Shown here in pieces: positions 7,936 through 16,138 of a DNA stretch of 64,000 nt. Each line of letters starts with the position of its first letter. Positions within the stretch are counted from its first letter, which is position 1. The notes under the pieces were generated by a model, which saw only the letters and a program-made list of their open reading frames with translations, was not told the origin of the DNA and did not search any database. Position numbers and translations under genes: made by a program. The stretch comes from a virus, in IMG/VR virus record IMGVR_UViG_3300044911_002386, positions 103,812 to 167,811 of that record. The stretch is one strand, 5' to 3'.

Positions 7936-9779
7936 CGCGGTGTTCCTAAAAAGTTGCCGCCAAACCGCTCGATTGTTTGATCTACGATTGATGGCTGCGG
8001 CATATTGCCGTGAAAAGCCTGCAGGGCTAATTGATGGCGATAAGCCGGGTTAATAAACGCCTGATACGACTGATTATTCCGCTGGGCTTGCAGCATCCAG
8101 TCGCCCCGTCTTTTAATTTCAGCCATGTGATTACGGATGTTCTCAAACACAGGCTTCTGCATGTCATACGCGAAAGGACCGCGGCCAAATACCGAGTTCC
8201 GCAGTTCATTTAAATACACGCTGTTCGCCGCGGCTTTTACGCCAGCCGGAATAACGGTCGGATCTATGTGGAGCCTGAAATTCGTGGGCCGGTGGGTAAT
8301 GCCTTTGTATTTCGGCTTAGCGTCGTCGATTACCCAGTCATCAGGCGATTGTGCCATCAAGCGCCGAATGATCGCGGCCTTGTGGTCGTAGCGCTTGTTA
8401 TCCGAATGTTCTTTTGCCGCTAAAAGGTCTTTGAGGATTTCGGGCTGCGCGGCTTTCTCTATTTTTTCTTGCTTGTCGTAGTAGGCCGCGTCTTCGGACA
8501 AGTGATCCTTGGCAATTTCTTTGGCGATTTGATCGTTGTCGGTGTGCTCGTGCTCATGCCGTGTTCCCCTAGTTAATTCTTTTTTCAAAAACTTATTATC
8601 GGCCTTGCCGTCGGCTTCGCCACCAGATAACAGATCCGCCTGTTTCTGCTGGCTTTGCAGTTTTTGCAGTAGGGCCGAAAGGTCTTGCCCTGGTTTGTAT
8701 TTCAGCGTGCCCGGAAGTTTGTCATACGCCGCAATCGTGGGCGTGTGAAACTTATAGACAAGATCGGCAATACGCTTTTTTTCTTGCTCGACGTCCGGCG
8801 TCCATTTTTTTGCGGGGTCTTTTTCGTACCGCTGTTTTGTGCGGCTAAGGCGTTGTTCGTACGCCTGCTCGACAGGCGGGTTTACATGCACCCTTTTGTA
8901 TTTGCTTAAAATCTCAGGCGGAAGATACGACAGCTGCACACCCTCGACCACGGCGGGCCCGTCGTTTTTCTCCAACGTTTGCATAGCCGTTTGCCGCATC
9001 AGTGCCCGAAAGTCTTGTTCTTTGGGCGAGCCGGCTGGCAAATGATTATCCGGCGTATTGTCGTCAAGAAACTTTTGAAAATTGGGATCTTGATCGACCG
9101 ATACGCGCGGCAGTTTTAATTTTTCGGCTAGGGCTTTTGACAGCGTAGATTTGCCGGCCCCAGAATGCCCGCTTACGAGCACAACCTGGCTCGGGTCCGC
9201 GGCAGCGGCTTTGCGTACCTCATTGTCGCCGAGCACGTTCTTTTTTCGTACTGCGACCGTGATGTGAAACGGATGGCCCTTCGGCAGCGGCGACAATCCG
9301 TAACTCTTGCGAATTGCGGTTAAGCCGGGGCTCGAGACTTGCACGGCCCAAACTTTGCTTACGCCGCTAATGCCTCGGACGGTTATTTCTTTTAACGGCC
9401 CAAGTGTGTAGCCAAAGTTGTGGCCACGCTCATTGATCTTATCGGCACCCACCGACTGCACTTCGTCGGCAGTCATCACAGAAATATGGGCGTTCAAAAG
9501 ATCTGCGTCAACGTTGGGCACATTCATCGCGCCGGCCAACGGCAGTTCTGCCCCGGGCGCCACCAAGGCGTCAAATAATCCACGGACTAACGCGTTTGGC
9601 ACAGATAGCAGAAGCCATCCGCTTTTTGCCAGATACAAGCGGCCAGATAATGAATGATTTGCAGCCGTCTTTGTTCCCGTGCGGCCAAGCCAGCCAATGG
9701 CGTTGCCAAGCTGGTACACGGTTTGATCTTCCAACGATGTTTCCCACAACAGCGGATCAAGACTGAATAAGCTGTTCAT
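7932..9779 (-). CDS. 2H phosphoesterase-like + P-loop kinase + EHTD-motif fusion protein
   Basis: This 615-aa protein has three recognisable parts. Residues about 45-180 carry two H-x-(S/T) motifs, HIS at 98-100 and HIT at 172-174, the signature of 2H (LigT-like) phosphoesterases that act on cyclic or 2'-phosphate RNA ends. Residues 204-212 are a Walker A loop (GHSGAGKST) of a kinase-like P-loop domain reaching about residue 370. Residues 408-442 carry EHEHTDNDQIAKEIAKDHL, a motif I recall from a phage/bacterial DUF (DUF5661-type). Phosphoesterase plus kinase recalls RNA end-healing enzymes, so nucleic-acid repair is the leading inference. A tRNA gene lies directly upstream. The C-terminal 170 aa are unrecognised. 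Confidence 0.75.
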   Translation of the reverse strand: MNSLFSLDPLLWETSLEDQTVYQLGNAIGWLGRTGTKTAANHSLSGRLYLAKSGWLLLSVPNALVRGLFDALVAPGAELPLAGAMNVPNVDADLLNAHISVMTADEVQSVGADKINERGHNFGYTLGPLKEITVRGISGVSKVWAVQVSSPGLTAIRKSYGLSPLPKGHPFHITVAVRKKNVLGDNEVRKAAAADPSQVVLVSGHSGAGKSTLSKALAEKLKLPRVSVDQDPNFQKFLDDNTPDNHLPAGSPKEQDFRALMRQTAMQTLEKNDGPAVVEGVQLSYLPPEILSKYKRVHVNPPVEQAYEQRLSRTKQRYEKDPAKKWTPDVEQEKKRIADLVYKFHTPTIAAYDKLPGTLKYKPGQDLSALLQKLQSQQKQADLLSGGEADGKADNKFLKKELTRGTRHEHEHTDNDQIAKEIAKDHLSEDAAYYDKQEKIEKAAQPEILKDLLAAKEHSDNKRYDHKAAIIRRLMAQSPDDWVIDDAKPKYKGITHRPTNFRLHIDPTVIPAGVKAAANSVYLNELRNSVFGRGPFAYDMQKPVFENIRNHMAEIKRRGDWMLQAQRNNQSYQAFINPAYRHQLALQAFHGNMPQPSIVDQTIERFGGNFLGTPR

Positions 9780-9796
9780 GGGTTTTCCTTGTACGC

Positions 9797-9867
9797 TGCT
9801 CGGCTAGGATTCGAACCTAGAACCATCGCATTAACAGTGCGCCGCGCTACCGTTGCGCCACCGAGCA
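9797..9867 (-). tRNA. tRNA-Asn (GUU)
   Basis: This 71-nt cloverleaf has a seven-pair acceptor stem (TGCTCGG/CCGAGCA), an anticodon loop CTGTTAA giving GUU, and a T-loop TTCGAAT in a CTAGG stem. CCA is not encoded. It lies between the 2H-kinase fusion gene and a short membrane protein, away from the main tRNA district. Confidence 0.92.
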
Positions 9868-9872
9868 ATAAT

Positions 9873-10037
9873 TCAACGCGAGCCGCCGATCGCTTCAGCA
9901 CTCGTGGCCGAAGACGCGTGGACAGCGGACACGCAATGGTTGACCATGGCCTGTGCGGACAGCAGCAGCAACACCGCACAGAACGCACTGGCGCCCCACG
10001 CGGCGACACTCAATTGTTTACGGACGTTCATTGTCAT
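9873..10037 (-). CDS. Small membrane or secreted peptide, 54 aa
   Basis: An ATG at 10037 (or 10031) inside the end of the holin-like gene, preceded by AGGAG, opens a 54-aa frame. It has a hydrophobic helix (residues 9-32) and an Ala/Ser-rich tail. It ends six bases before the tRNA-Asn. Nested starts and single-helix products near holins can be spanins or antiholins, but there is no direct sign of either. Confidence 0.5.
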   Translation of the reverse strand: MTMNVRKQLSVAAWGASAFCAVLLLLSAQAMVNHCVSAVHASSATSAEAIGGSR

Positions 10038-10374
10038 GTTGATGCAACTCCTCATGATCACGTTCATGGTGGATGATGACTTTAATACCGGCACCAGATA
10101 ACAACGAAATCGCCAAATCGGTTAGCGTCGAGCCGCCCATGCCGGCCAGCACGCAAATCCCAATTAGGCCGTATACATTTTCTGTCCGGCAGTAATTTTG
10201 ATACCAAATCAGTGCGATGGCTAACCCCAGAAAACCGGCGTTAAGCATCGAGCTGATGACATTAAGTTTAGACAGTTTTTTGGCAAACCGCAAAAGAGTT
10301 GCCAAGCCTGCGAAGCCCGCGGCCCCGAAAGCACTGATAAATACGGCAATAGCGTGCAAATTTTCGTCAGACAT
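10018..10374 (-). CDS. Holin-like membrane protein
   Basis: This 118-aa protein has three predicted membrane helices (about 8-28, 42-58, 66-95) and a His/Glu-rich charged C-terminus. The third helix, with GxGGSxLTDLAISLLSGAG, resembles LydA/HP1-type phage holins from memory. It is followed by a nested small membrane ORF, as in some holin/antiholin pairs. Lysis is inferred; there is no endolysin next to it. Confidence 0.55.
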   Translation of the reverse strand: MSDENLHAIAVFISAFGAAGFAGLATLLRFAKKLSKLNVISSMLNAGFLGLAIALIWYQNYCRTENVYGLIGICVLAGMGGSTLTDLAISLLSGAGIKVIIHHERDHEELHQHDNERP

Positions 10375-10739
10375 GATGATAACCGCTTGATATTGCTTGC
10401 TTTATGTTAAATGCGTCAAAAGCCCTCGCGATCCCCTTCCGCGAGACCGACCCTGATTTAAACCAGGGTTTTACGACGACTTACAAAAGTAAAATTTACT
10501 TTGTGTGGCATTCGCCGTACCTCCAACCGCGCTCACGACTATATCTGACCGCGGAACCTGCCGAACTTTGCCGCATCCCTGCGGTAAAAAACGACCCTAA
10601 CCAGCCGGCCACCACGACTAACTTTTGACGCACTTCAATTTTAACAGTATTACCCTGGCCGCGATAATCGGGCTGGCAATAAAGATAGGTTGTCAAAGAT
10701 CGGTGGCTGGCAGTCTTTTACCGCCCGGCTGTCAGTACG
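10375..10739. other. 365-bp intergenic region with two hairpins
   Basis: No convincing gene of normal length is present; open frames on both strands rely on TTG or lack ribosome sites. Two stems are clear: CTCGCG/CGCGAG at 10425-10445 and ACCCTG/CAGGGT at 10450-10469. On the minus strand the first is followed by GGCTTTT, a weak terminator. A GGAGG with an ATG eight bases on would encode only 17 residues ending in the second hairpin, which looks more like a leader peptide than a gene. This is a likely transcription break before the holin-like gene. Confidence 0.5.
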
Positions 10740-11201
10740 TTAGATATATCGCATCGGCTCGTTGCTGCACAGGCCGGCTGGCTCGTAAAGTGCTAGCCAG
10801 TCTTCGCCGGCTGTCTCTGGAAATACAGCAATTGACCGAGATGTTAACTCGTGCCCCGGGAGCGTCCATACAAATTGTGCACTTGTTAACGCCAAGCCCT
10901 GCGTATCTAAAAACGAGTGGGCGCTGACGTTACATAAAGCGTCCAGGGTGGCCGGATCGTGAGCGCGGCACCAGACGCGCTGCTTGGATAGCAGGGCAGG
11001 TGGCGCGGGATTAAAGCCGCCGTCGTAGGGCAAGATAAAAGTGCCGCAGTGGAATACGACATCGACACAGACATGCCAGCCGGCTTTGAGGGCTTTTTGA
11101 ATATAGGCAAGTTTATTTTCATTGTCTGGCTGTCGCCCGTCGATGTTCCCGAGGTGCGAAATAATAATACCGTCAAACGGCGTCCTACTTCTTGCCGCCA
11201 T
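10740..11201 (-). CDS. GDPD/PLC-like phosphodiesterase-fold protein
   Basis: The ATG at 11201 is preceded by AAGGAT and gives 153 aa without overlapping the actin-like gene. The sequence has ISHLGNIDGR near the N-terminus, ENKLAYIQKAL, VCVDVVFHCG and WCRAHDPATL. This order I recall from a compact family related to glycerophosphodiester phosphodiesterases (usually HRGN..., ENT, D-V-D, WCHAKN). The first catalytic pair is changed (SHLGN rather than HRGN-type), so activity is uncertain. It may modify lipids or sugars. It lies 77 bp downstream of the actin-like ATPase. Confidence 0.55.
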   Translation of the reverse strand: MAARSRTPFDGIIISHLGNIDGRQPDNENKLAYIQKALKAGWHVCVDVVFHCGTFILPYDGGFNPAPPALLSKQRVWCRAHDPATLDALCNVSAHSFLDTQGLALTSAQFVWTLPGHELTSRSIAVFPETAGEDWLALYEPAGLCSNEPMRYI

Positions 11202-11278
11202 ATAACATCCTTGTAGCCAAAGCAGAAAACAACGGAGCCATCGTAGCGACCGACTTGCGGCCTGTCTACGGCCCTGCG

Positions 11279-12313
11279 TCAGAGAATCTTGGCTGCAATT
11301 AAGCAACCACGCGCGACGGCATGCAGGGGGTCATTGGCGTGCCGCACTTCTTTAATTGGTAATGGAAATCCGTTGTCGTCCAATTTTTTTGCGAACACGT
11401 CAATAAAGCCTTTGGCCTGGCTGGTCCCTCCGGCAATTACAACCGGCAACGGATCTTTAAATTTGGGTAACGCCTTGTGGCCAGCAATCGCGTGCGCCAG
11501 CATTTTGGTCGTGTAGTCAATCAACCGCTCGTAATACGCACTTACAGCAGCCAGCACCGGATTATCGTTCTGTTCGCCAATCGTGAAGTCACCCTGCTCT
11601 TTCTCGGCCTGTACCACCGAGTCTTTTTCACCAGTAGCGACGGCGGCCATACGGTCAATCCAGTCGCCGGATTTGGTGGTGCTAAACATGACTGTCGGCT
11701 CACCATTGAGCATGATGCAGCAGTTCACCATGCCAGCGCCGCATGACAGTGCCACGCCGGTGTAGTCATCTTTCTCGAGTTCGGAATAGCACAGCGCCTC
11801 GGCTTCGTTGATCGCCCGGGCCATGTACCCGCATTCGGCCAAAATGGTCATAACCACGTCTTCGTGATACCCAACGTCAAAGTCTTCGTCTTCTTGGTCG
11901 ACGGGCTGGGCCGGAACGCAAAACACAAGTTTTTCGTGGGGTTCGCTGGCCGTGCCGACGACTTCTTTCAGGATGTACGCCAGGATGCGCCGAGCGTCTT
12001 TTTCCTTGGCCGAAACAACGCCCCGGAACATGGGCCGTTTGGCTGACTCGTTGCGCTCGATGGCTTTTTCAATAGCGTCTTGCCCAAGAAGAATAAACGT
12101 GCCGTCAGCGTCTTTGACGAATAACTTGCCCTGCAGGCCTTTCTCAATCATCTTCGTGGCCACGGGGGTCGTCGGCTTGATGGCAAAGAACGCGTCACGC
12201 AGTTCCTTGTACTTCACGTAGTCGAACTTATCGTCGCTGGTGTAGCTAACGGGGGCTTCGGAGTCTGAAGCCAGGACAATGAATGAAGTACCAACGTCTA
12301 AACCTTTGGCCAT
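11279..12313 (-). CDS. Actin/ParM/Hsp70-superfamily ATPase
   Basis: This 344-aa protein has the ordered nucleotide-binding motifs of the actin fold: phosphate-1 KGLDVGTS (3-10), connect-1-like INEAEALCYS (168-177), phosphate-2 VALSCGAGMVN (187-197) and adenosine motif VVIAGGTSQAKGF (291-303). Its length is near ParM and bacterial actin-like proteins, shorter than Hsp70 because the substrate domain is missing. It may form filaments that position phage DNA or capsids. No small ParR-like DNA-binding gene or parC-like repeat is evident beside it. Confidence 0.8.
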   Translation of the reverse strand: MAKGLDVGTSFIVLASDSEAPVSYTSDDKFDYVKYKELRDAFFAIKPTTPVATKMIEKGLQGKLFVKDADGTFILLGQDAIEKAIERNESAKRPMFRGVVSAKEKDARRILAYILKEVVGTASEPHEKLVFCVPAQPVDQEDEDFDVGYHEDVVMTILAECGYMARAINEAEALCYSELEKDDYTGVALSCGAGMVNCCIMLNGEPTVMFSTTKSGDWIDRMAAVATGEKDSVVQAEKEQGDFTIGEQNDNPVLAAVSAYYERLIDYTTKMLAHAIAGHKALPKFKDPLPVVIAGGTSQAKGFIDVFAKKLDDNGFPLPIKEVRHANDPLHAVARGCLIAAKIL

Positions 12314-12314
12314 T

Positions 12315-12644
12315 TTATTTACCCTTTAATTGTGCCAGTTTGGAAACCGAGGCATTAATGGTGTCTTGTTTTGCCGTGGTTGTCCCGAGCTCCACGTCCG
12401 AGGCTTTCTGCAGCCCGTCTGTATTAATCTTTGTCACGACTTTTGTTTCATTGATGTCAATTGTACTGATGTCTGGCTGCAGCACGGGCGTGGGCCGTCC
12501 AGATCGCGATGGCTTCGCGAGCGGAGATTGATATACCGGCCCAGCCGGGCCCGTAAGCCGACTCGCAATAATATCGAGGCGCCCAAGAATATAGCCAAGT
12601 GCGAAAGCCAGCAAAATGGACACATGTATGATGTAACTATCCAT
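12315..12644 (-). CDS. Single-pass membrane protein with soluble tail
   Basis: The ATG at 12644 is preferred to an in-frame TTG at 12662. The 109-aa protein has an N-terminal helix (residues 5-25) and a polar Thr/Lys/Asp tail. It lies one base before the actin-like gene and overlaps the HAD gene by eight bases. It could be a membrane anchor partner for the filament ATPase, judged only from adjacency. Confidence 0.55.
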   Translation of the reverse strand: MDSYIIHVSILLAFALGYILGRLDIIASRLTGPAGPVYQSPLAKPSRSGRPTPVLQPDISTIDINETKVVTKINTDGLQKASDVELGTTTAKQDTINASVSKLAQLKGK

Positions 12645-13074
12645 GAGACTCTGGTACCACAAGTTTCGGTTCCCAGACAGTATAAGGGTTTACGGCTTTA
12701 GGCATAAATAACGGCAGCGTTTCGCAGACGTCAAACTGATCTTCTAGTTTTTTAAACTCTCGCGGATCTGTGGCACCGACGCCCTCCGGCAGGTCGTCAA
12801 TCCAAATGTCGATTTTGTAGCCGCGTTGTAACGTCATTGCCCGCTTTGGACCGTGATTACAGAAAATACAGTCCTTTAAAAGTTTAAAAGTGTCTTCGCC
12901 AAATACGTGCAGAAGTTGCAGCCTATTAGCCGGCGAATCAGTACGCCCTGTCACGCAGATCACTGTGTGTCCGCGGCTCACAAACAACCGCAACATATAC
13001 CGCCACATTTCCACGTCGCTGGTGAACGTGCGGTCAAAATCAATAGCGATCGTGGTGAGCCTGTACGGCGTCAT
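12637..13074 (-). CDS. HAD-like phosphatase
   Basis: The ATG at 13074 overlaps the upstream stop as ATGA and gives 145 aa. Motif I is [12 protein letters not shown] with Asp12 and Asp14 (nucleophile and acid), followed by VICVTGR (motif II) and [10 protein letters not shown] (motif IV). A small cap insert is present at most. Similar stand-alone HAD proteins in phages act as 5'-nucleotidases or polynucleotide phosphatases; the substrate is not readable here. Confidence 0.75.
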   Translation of the reverse strand: MTPYRLTTIAIDFDRTFTSDVEMWRYMLRLFVSRGHTVICVTGRTDSPANRLQLLHVFGEDTFKLLKDCIFCNHGPKRAMTLQRGYKIDIWIDDLPEGVGATDPREFKKLEDQFDVCETLPLFMPKAVNPYTVWEPKLVVPESHG

Positions 13075-13331
13075 GCGTGCCAGTTGCTCATGTATTTCAC
13101 GGCAATGTACGTGCCGATAAACGCCCCGCACGCTAGCGGAATGAGATACCACGGGTTGTGCAGATAGTTCATGACACCGTAAGCGCCCAAACTATACAAC
13201 ACGGCGCTAATTCCGCTGGCTTTCAAAGCCTGCTGACGACTGACGCAAATCACGTACAGGGCGTACAAAATGTCAAACAAAATGTAGACGACAAATACTG
13301 TTCCGGCGGTGGCCCAACTGAAGTTTTCCAT
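13071..13331 (-). CDS. Three-helix membrane protein
   Basis: This 86-aa protein has three predicted membrane helices (about 8-28, 38-52, 62-80) with short polar loops, and ends in MSNWHA overlapping the HAD gene start. I recall similar small integral membrane proteins in large phages, always without assigned function. Confidence 0.6.
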   Translation of the reverse strand: MENFSWATAGTVFVVYILFDILYALYVICVSRQQALKASGISAVLYSLGAYGVMNYLHNPWYLIPLACGAFIGTYIAVKYMSNWHA

Positions 13332-13350
13332 GGCAGTACTGTCTCGTGTG

Positions 13351-13827
13351 TTAAGGTCGCGAGTTGACCGCCCGGAAAGCGTGCGCCAGCGTATCGCCTA
13401 AAATCTGTCGAATACGCTCACAGTCTTCATAACTATCTTGCAACTGATCTTCATAAAAAATACGCAAGTACGTCGCCTCGATGGGGTTGTTGATCATCAG
13501 TGCGTCAAGTTGTGCAAGACGCGTGGCGTAGTTCTTGATGACTTCTTCTTCTAGCTTTAAAGCCTCAACCAGTGCCGACTCCGTATTACGACAAAGCGGA
13601 AACTGTTTGCCGCTGGAATTTGGCAGATTAAAGTGCAGCCCAAACAGCCGATCTAGAAACTGCTGGACATGCTGCATTTCCCCTTTGGCGGACTCCAAGA
13701 AAAACTCTCGGTATTCGGCCGCGTGGATGCCGATTACAGATGACGCGTGATAAAGATAAAACTGCAAATGCGTCCATTCGTTCTGTAAGTCCGCGTTCAT
13801 CAGGTCTAAAAACTGCGGGAGCGTCAT
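13351..13827 (-). CDS. Ferritin-like (bacterioferritin/Dps-type) protein
   Basis: This 158-aa all-helical protein has di-iron ligands of the ferritin fold: Glu17 in NEWTHLQFYLYHA, the ExxH pair Glu50/His53 in SAKGEMQHVQQF, and Glu94 and Glu126 in the second helix pair. Its length fits a single four-helix bundle. It may store iron, detoxify peroxide or protect DNA, or serve as a ferritin-like rubrerythrin relative. Such a gene is uncommon in phages. It stands between two small genes with normal spacing. Confidence 0.75.
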   Translation of the reverse strand: MTLPQFLDLMNADLQNEWTHLQFYLYHASSVIGIHAAEYREFFLESAKGEMQHVQQFLDRLFGLHFNLPNSSGKQFPLCRNTESALVEALKLEEEVIKNYATRLAQLDALMINNPIEATYLRIFYEDQLQDSYEDCERIRQILGDTLAHAFRAVNSRP

Positions 13828-13857
13828 GCTGGTCTCCTATTTAATAGCGTGTTAAAG

Positions 13858-14103
13858 TCAGTCAATGTCGGTGTCGTTATCCAATTCGCCGTTCGAGACG
13901 ACGTGCTCAAAGATGTCCATGGTTTTTTTGCAGCGCATCTCGTGCAGCAACTCGATGCCCATTACCGCGTTGGCAATTTTGTCCGTGTCCAGTGCGTCTT
14001 CTGTGACCATCTCAGATAAGAGCTGCAGGTCGTCTACCGTCTGCCAGCACGCCATGAGGGCCTGCTCTAAATCAAACCGGTCGTACGTTGCTTTAATTGA
14101 CAT
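13858..14103 (-). CDS. Small acidic helical protein
   Basis: The ATG at 14103 (MSIKATYDRF) is chosen; an in-frame GTG three codons upstream is possible. An AAAGGAG site lies ten bases before it, inside the end of the nuclease gene. The 81-aa protein is acidic and helical with a terminal Asp-rich tail. No family is recognised; the acidic nature could fit a DNA mimic, but this is speculation. Confidence 0.55.
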   Translation of the reverse strand: MSIKATYDRFDLEQALMACWQTVDDLQLLSEMVTEDALDTDKIANAVMGIELLHEMRCKKTMDIFEHVVSNGELDNDTDID

Positions 14104-14593
14104 GATGTTCACGCTCCTTTTTTAAAACCCACCACGCATTTTGCCATTGCTGCCGCACACTATCGCTGAATGTCACTGATGTCTGGCCGGGCAAGATTTT
14201 ACTGGCCGGAAGAATATAAAACAGCCGTAGTTCCGTATGCACAAAAATAAATGCGTCTAGTTCGTTTTTGCGATAACTCGTCGTAACGCCGTTTGTACTT
14301 CGCCGCAGGTCGAATACGTAACTCTTGTCTGTGCGACGTTTCTTGGTTTCCTGCCCTTTAACCTGCACGCGTTTAATTACGTCGCCAAAGTACGTGATGC
14401 GGTCGACGCCGATATCAAACCGCGGCACGCAAGGCATAATGCCGTGGCGGAACATCTCGTTCTCCGCCATGTTTTCCGCAATTGCCGCGATCACATGCGC
14501 GTCTGGCAATTTAGAAAAGTTTGGCCCCAGCGTCTCGACGTCTGGCACCGGCGGCACGAGCACCTTCGACGTGAACCGGTTTTTTGCATCCAT
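14093..14593 (-). CDS. PD-(D/E)XK nuclease, group I intron-associated type
   Basis: This 166-aa protein matches the pattern I recall for the group-I-intron-associated PD-(D/E)XK endonuclease family (I-Ssp type): an N-terminal helix with Glu, PCVPRFDIGVDRI with Asp60, then VIKRVQVKG with Gln77 and Lys79, and a final YILPASKI strand. The QVK triad end is intact. It may be a homing or Holliday-type nuclease; no intron is evident around it, so a free-standing role is likely. Confidence 0.7.
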   Translation of the reverse strand: MDAKNRFTSKVLVPPVPDVETLGPNFSKLPDAHVIAAIAENMAENEMFRHGIMPCVPRFDIGVDRITYFGDVIKRVQVKGQETKKRRTDKSYVFDLRRSTNGVTTSYRKNELDAFIFVHTELRLFYILPASKILPGQTSVTFSDSVRQQWQNAWWVLKKEREHHVN

Positions 14594-14609
14594 GCAAAAC
14601 GACCAGGGG

Positions 14610-14906
14610 TTATTTGTAGGTGTAACGTTTCGTTGGATCGCGGGGCGGTGGATCTGTGAAACAAACCGTCAGTAAATCAAACACGGCCGACGTAAGGATC
14701 GGGGCCAGGCAAAACAACATCACACCGCCGCAAATAAAAGCACCGATGTCGCCGAAGAATAACACCAACGGAAAAAACGTTAGTACGCAAAGCAGCATGC
14801 AACCAAATGCCCGTCGGTGCAGCCGTTCTCGCTGTGCCCACCTTTTGTTTTTTTTGACGGTCGCATGTTCGTCGAGCAAGCGGTCGAGTTCAGGTACGGC
14901 GCTCAT
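14610..14906 (-). CDS. Two-helix membrane protein
   Basis: This 98-aa protein has a basic N-terminal third (KKNKRWAQRERLHRR) and two hydrophobic helices (about 35-53 and 56-82). Positive charges before the first helix favour an N-in topology. It lies four bases before the methyltransferase pair. No family is recognised. Confidence 0.6.
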   Translation of the reverse strand: MSAVPELDRLLDEHATVKKNKRWAQRERLHRRAFGCMLLCVLTFFPLVLFFGDIGAFICGGVMLFCLAPILTSAVFDLLTVCFTDPPPRDPTKRYTYK

Positions 14907-14909
14907 GAG

Positions 14910-15479
14910 TCATCTGCGTGCAAATACTAAGGCTGACCGCGCAATGTGGTGGGCACTATCAAGTGCCGAGTACTGCCGCACACGCGCACTGTCTTCGGGA
15001 AGCATATTAAACCCGGCAACGTTAAATTGGTCAACCCAATATTTATCGTCTTTACAGTTTACATGGTGGTAACCGCCCTGCTCCGGAACGGCGTGCGAAA
15101 GCATGACAAACTTCGCCCCCTGAAACGTCGCCATTAAGTTCGGCACGTACGGCTCAGCAATGTGCTCGACGACTTCGACGCAGTAAATTAAATCTACAGC
15201 ACAGTACAGCGGGGCATGCGTTATGTCATGTAAAATTGTTGGAAAACTTGACATTTCGACGTTCTTTTTTAACCCGTCGACGGCTACGACTAGCGGCCCA
15301 AGTTTGGAGAAAAAATGGGCACTGTAGCCCAGTCCGGAGCCTAAATCCAACAGCGTCCGCACAGCAAACCGGTCTACGAGATACCGCCACGTCGTCGGAG
15401 AATATGTAAACGGATCGCCTTCGTTGATATTGCCGCCCAGGTGCGGATTAGCGTCGTCTGTAACGAACGTGTAGGTCAT
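14910..15479 (-). CDS. SAM-dependent methyltransferase (class I)
   Basis: This 189-aa protein has motif I LLDLGSGLGYSAHF (43-56), an acidic motif II (VVAVDG) and LIYCVEVVEHI as motif IV with the usual hydrophobic/His pair. It is a compact Rossmann methyltransferase of the small-molecule or sugar type; the substrate is unknown. It overlaps its upstream partner methyltransferase by ATGA at 15476-15479. The pair may act on the same glycan or nucleotide. Confidence 0.8.
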   Translation of the reverse strand: MTYTFVTDDANPHLGGNINEGDPFTYSPTTWRYLVDRFAVRTLLDLGSGLGYSAHFFSKLGPLVVAVDGLKKNVEMSSFPTILHDITHAPLYCAVDLIYCVEVVEHIAEPYVPNLMATFQGAKFVMLSHAVPEQGGYHHVNCKDDKYWVDQFNVAGFNMLPEDSARVRQYSALDSAHHIARSALVFARR

Positions 15480-16075
15480 GCCTGCTCCGGCCGGCTAAAG
15501 ACGCCGACATAAAACTCGCCGTTGAGGCCATCGGCATCGGCGACACCTTGAAAATGGAAGTCTGTGTGCCAGCCTGCTTCTTTGAACGGTGCCATAAGCA
15601 TGGGCGCCGTGAGCGTGTGCAAATGCCCTGTGTATGGCGGCAAATTAATCCACTCAAATAGCCGTACTCGTTTGGCTACTCGGATTGACTGCTGAAGGAC
15701 GGCAGTCGGATCTTCGACGTGCTGCAAGCAGTTGTAGATCCATGCCTCGTCAAACTTGGCACCAGGAAGTATGTCGCTGAGTTCTTCCCCGCGGCAGAAC
15801 ACACGCGAAATAGCTGCCGCCGTATAGCCCAGCTCCAAAGAGCCGTAATTAATCGGGTCAACCGCACAGCCAAACCCGACCTGGACGCGCTGCAGAATAG
15901 AGAAGGGCCCGCAGCCAATATCGACCACAGCCAGGTCGGGAGAATCTTTGATACCCAGCCAGCCGGCAACCGTGTCGCCCTTTTTAATTTCTACACTGTA
16001 CTGCTGCGGTGTGTTCAACCACCAGTCGCGCTCCCATTTCTGCGCCTTCTCCCACTCAACCTGATTGGGTCGCAT
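15476..16075 (-). CDS. SAM-dependent methyltransferase (class I)
   Basis: This 199-aa protein has motif I VVDIGCGPFSIL (50-61), acidic motif II near CAVDP, and DEAWIYNCLQHVEDP as motif IV. It differs from the downstream methyltransferase beyond the common fold, so the two are not a recent duplication. It may modify sugars or small metabolites; sugar-modifying genes occur later in the window. Confidence 0.8.
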   Translation of the reverse strand: MRPNQVEWEKAQKWERDWWLNTPQQYSVEIKKGDTVAGWLGIKDSPDLAVVDIGCGPFSILQRVQVGFGCAVDPINYGSLELGYTAAAISRVFCRGEELSDILPGAKFDEAWIYNCLQHVEDPTAVLQQSIRVAKRVRLFEWINLPPYTGHLHTLTAPMLMAPFKEAGWHTDFHFQGVADADGLNGEFYVGVFSRPEQA

Positions 16076-16138
16076 GTGTACTCCGTTGCGGGGTGTGCCG
16101 TAATCTACAGCGGTCCACCCAAACTAGTCAACGGGGCA

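Noticed and set aside
10496-10696. 66-aa minus-strand frame between holin-like and GDPD-like genes
   Set aside because: It depends on a TTG start, has no ribosome site, and its middle overlaps a leader-like element. Expression is not supported.
12637-13152. Extended start for the HAD gene
   Set aside because: The longer frame runs through the upstream membrane gene; the ATGA-coupled ATG at 13074 is better.
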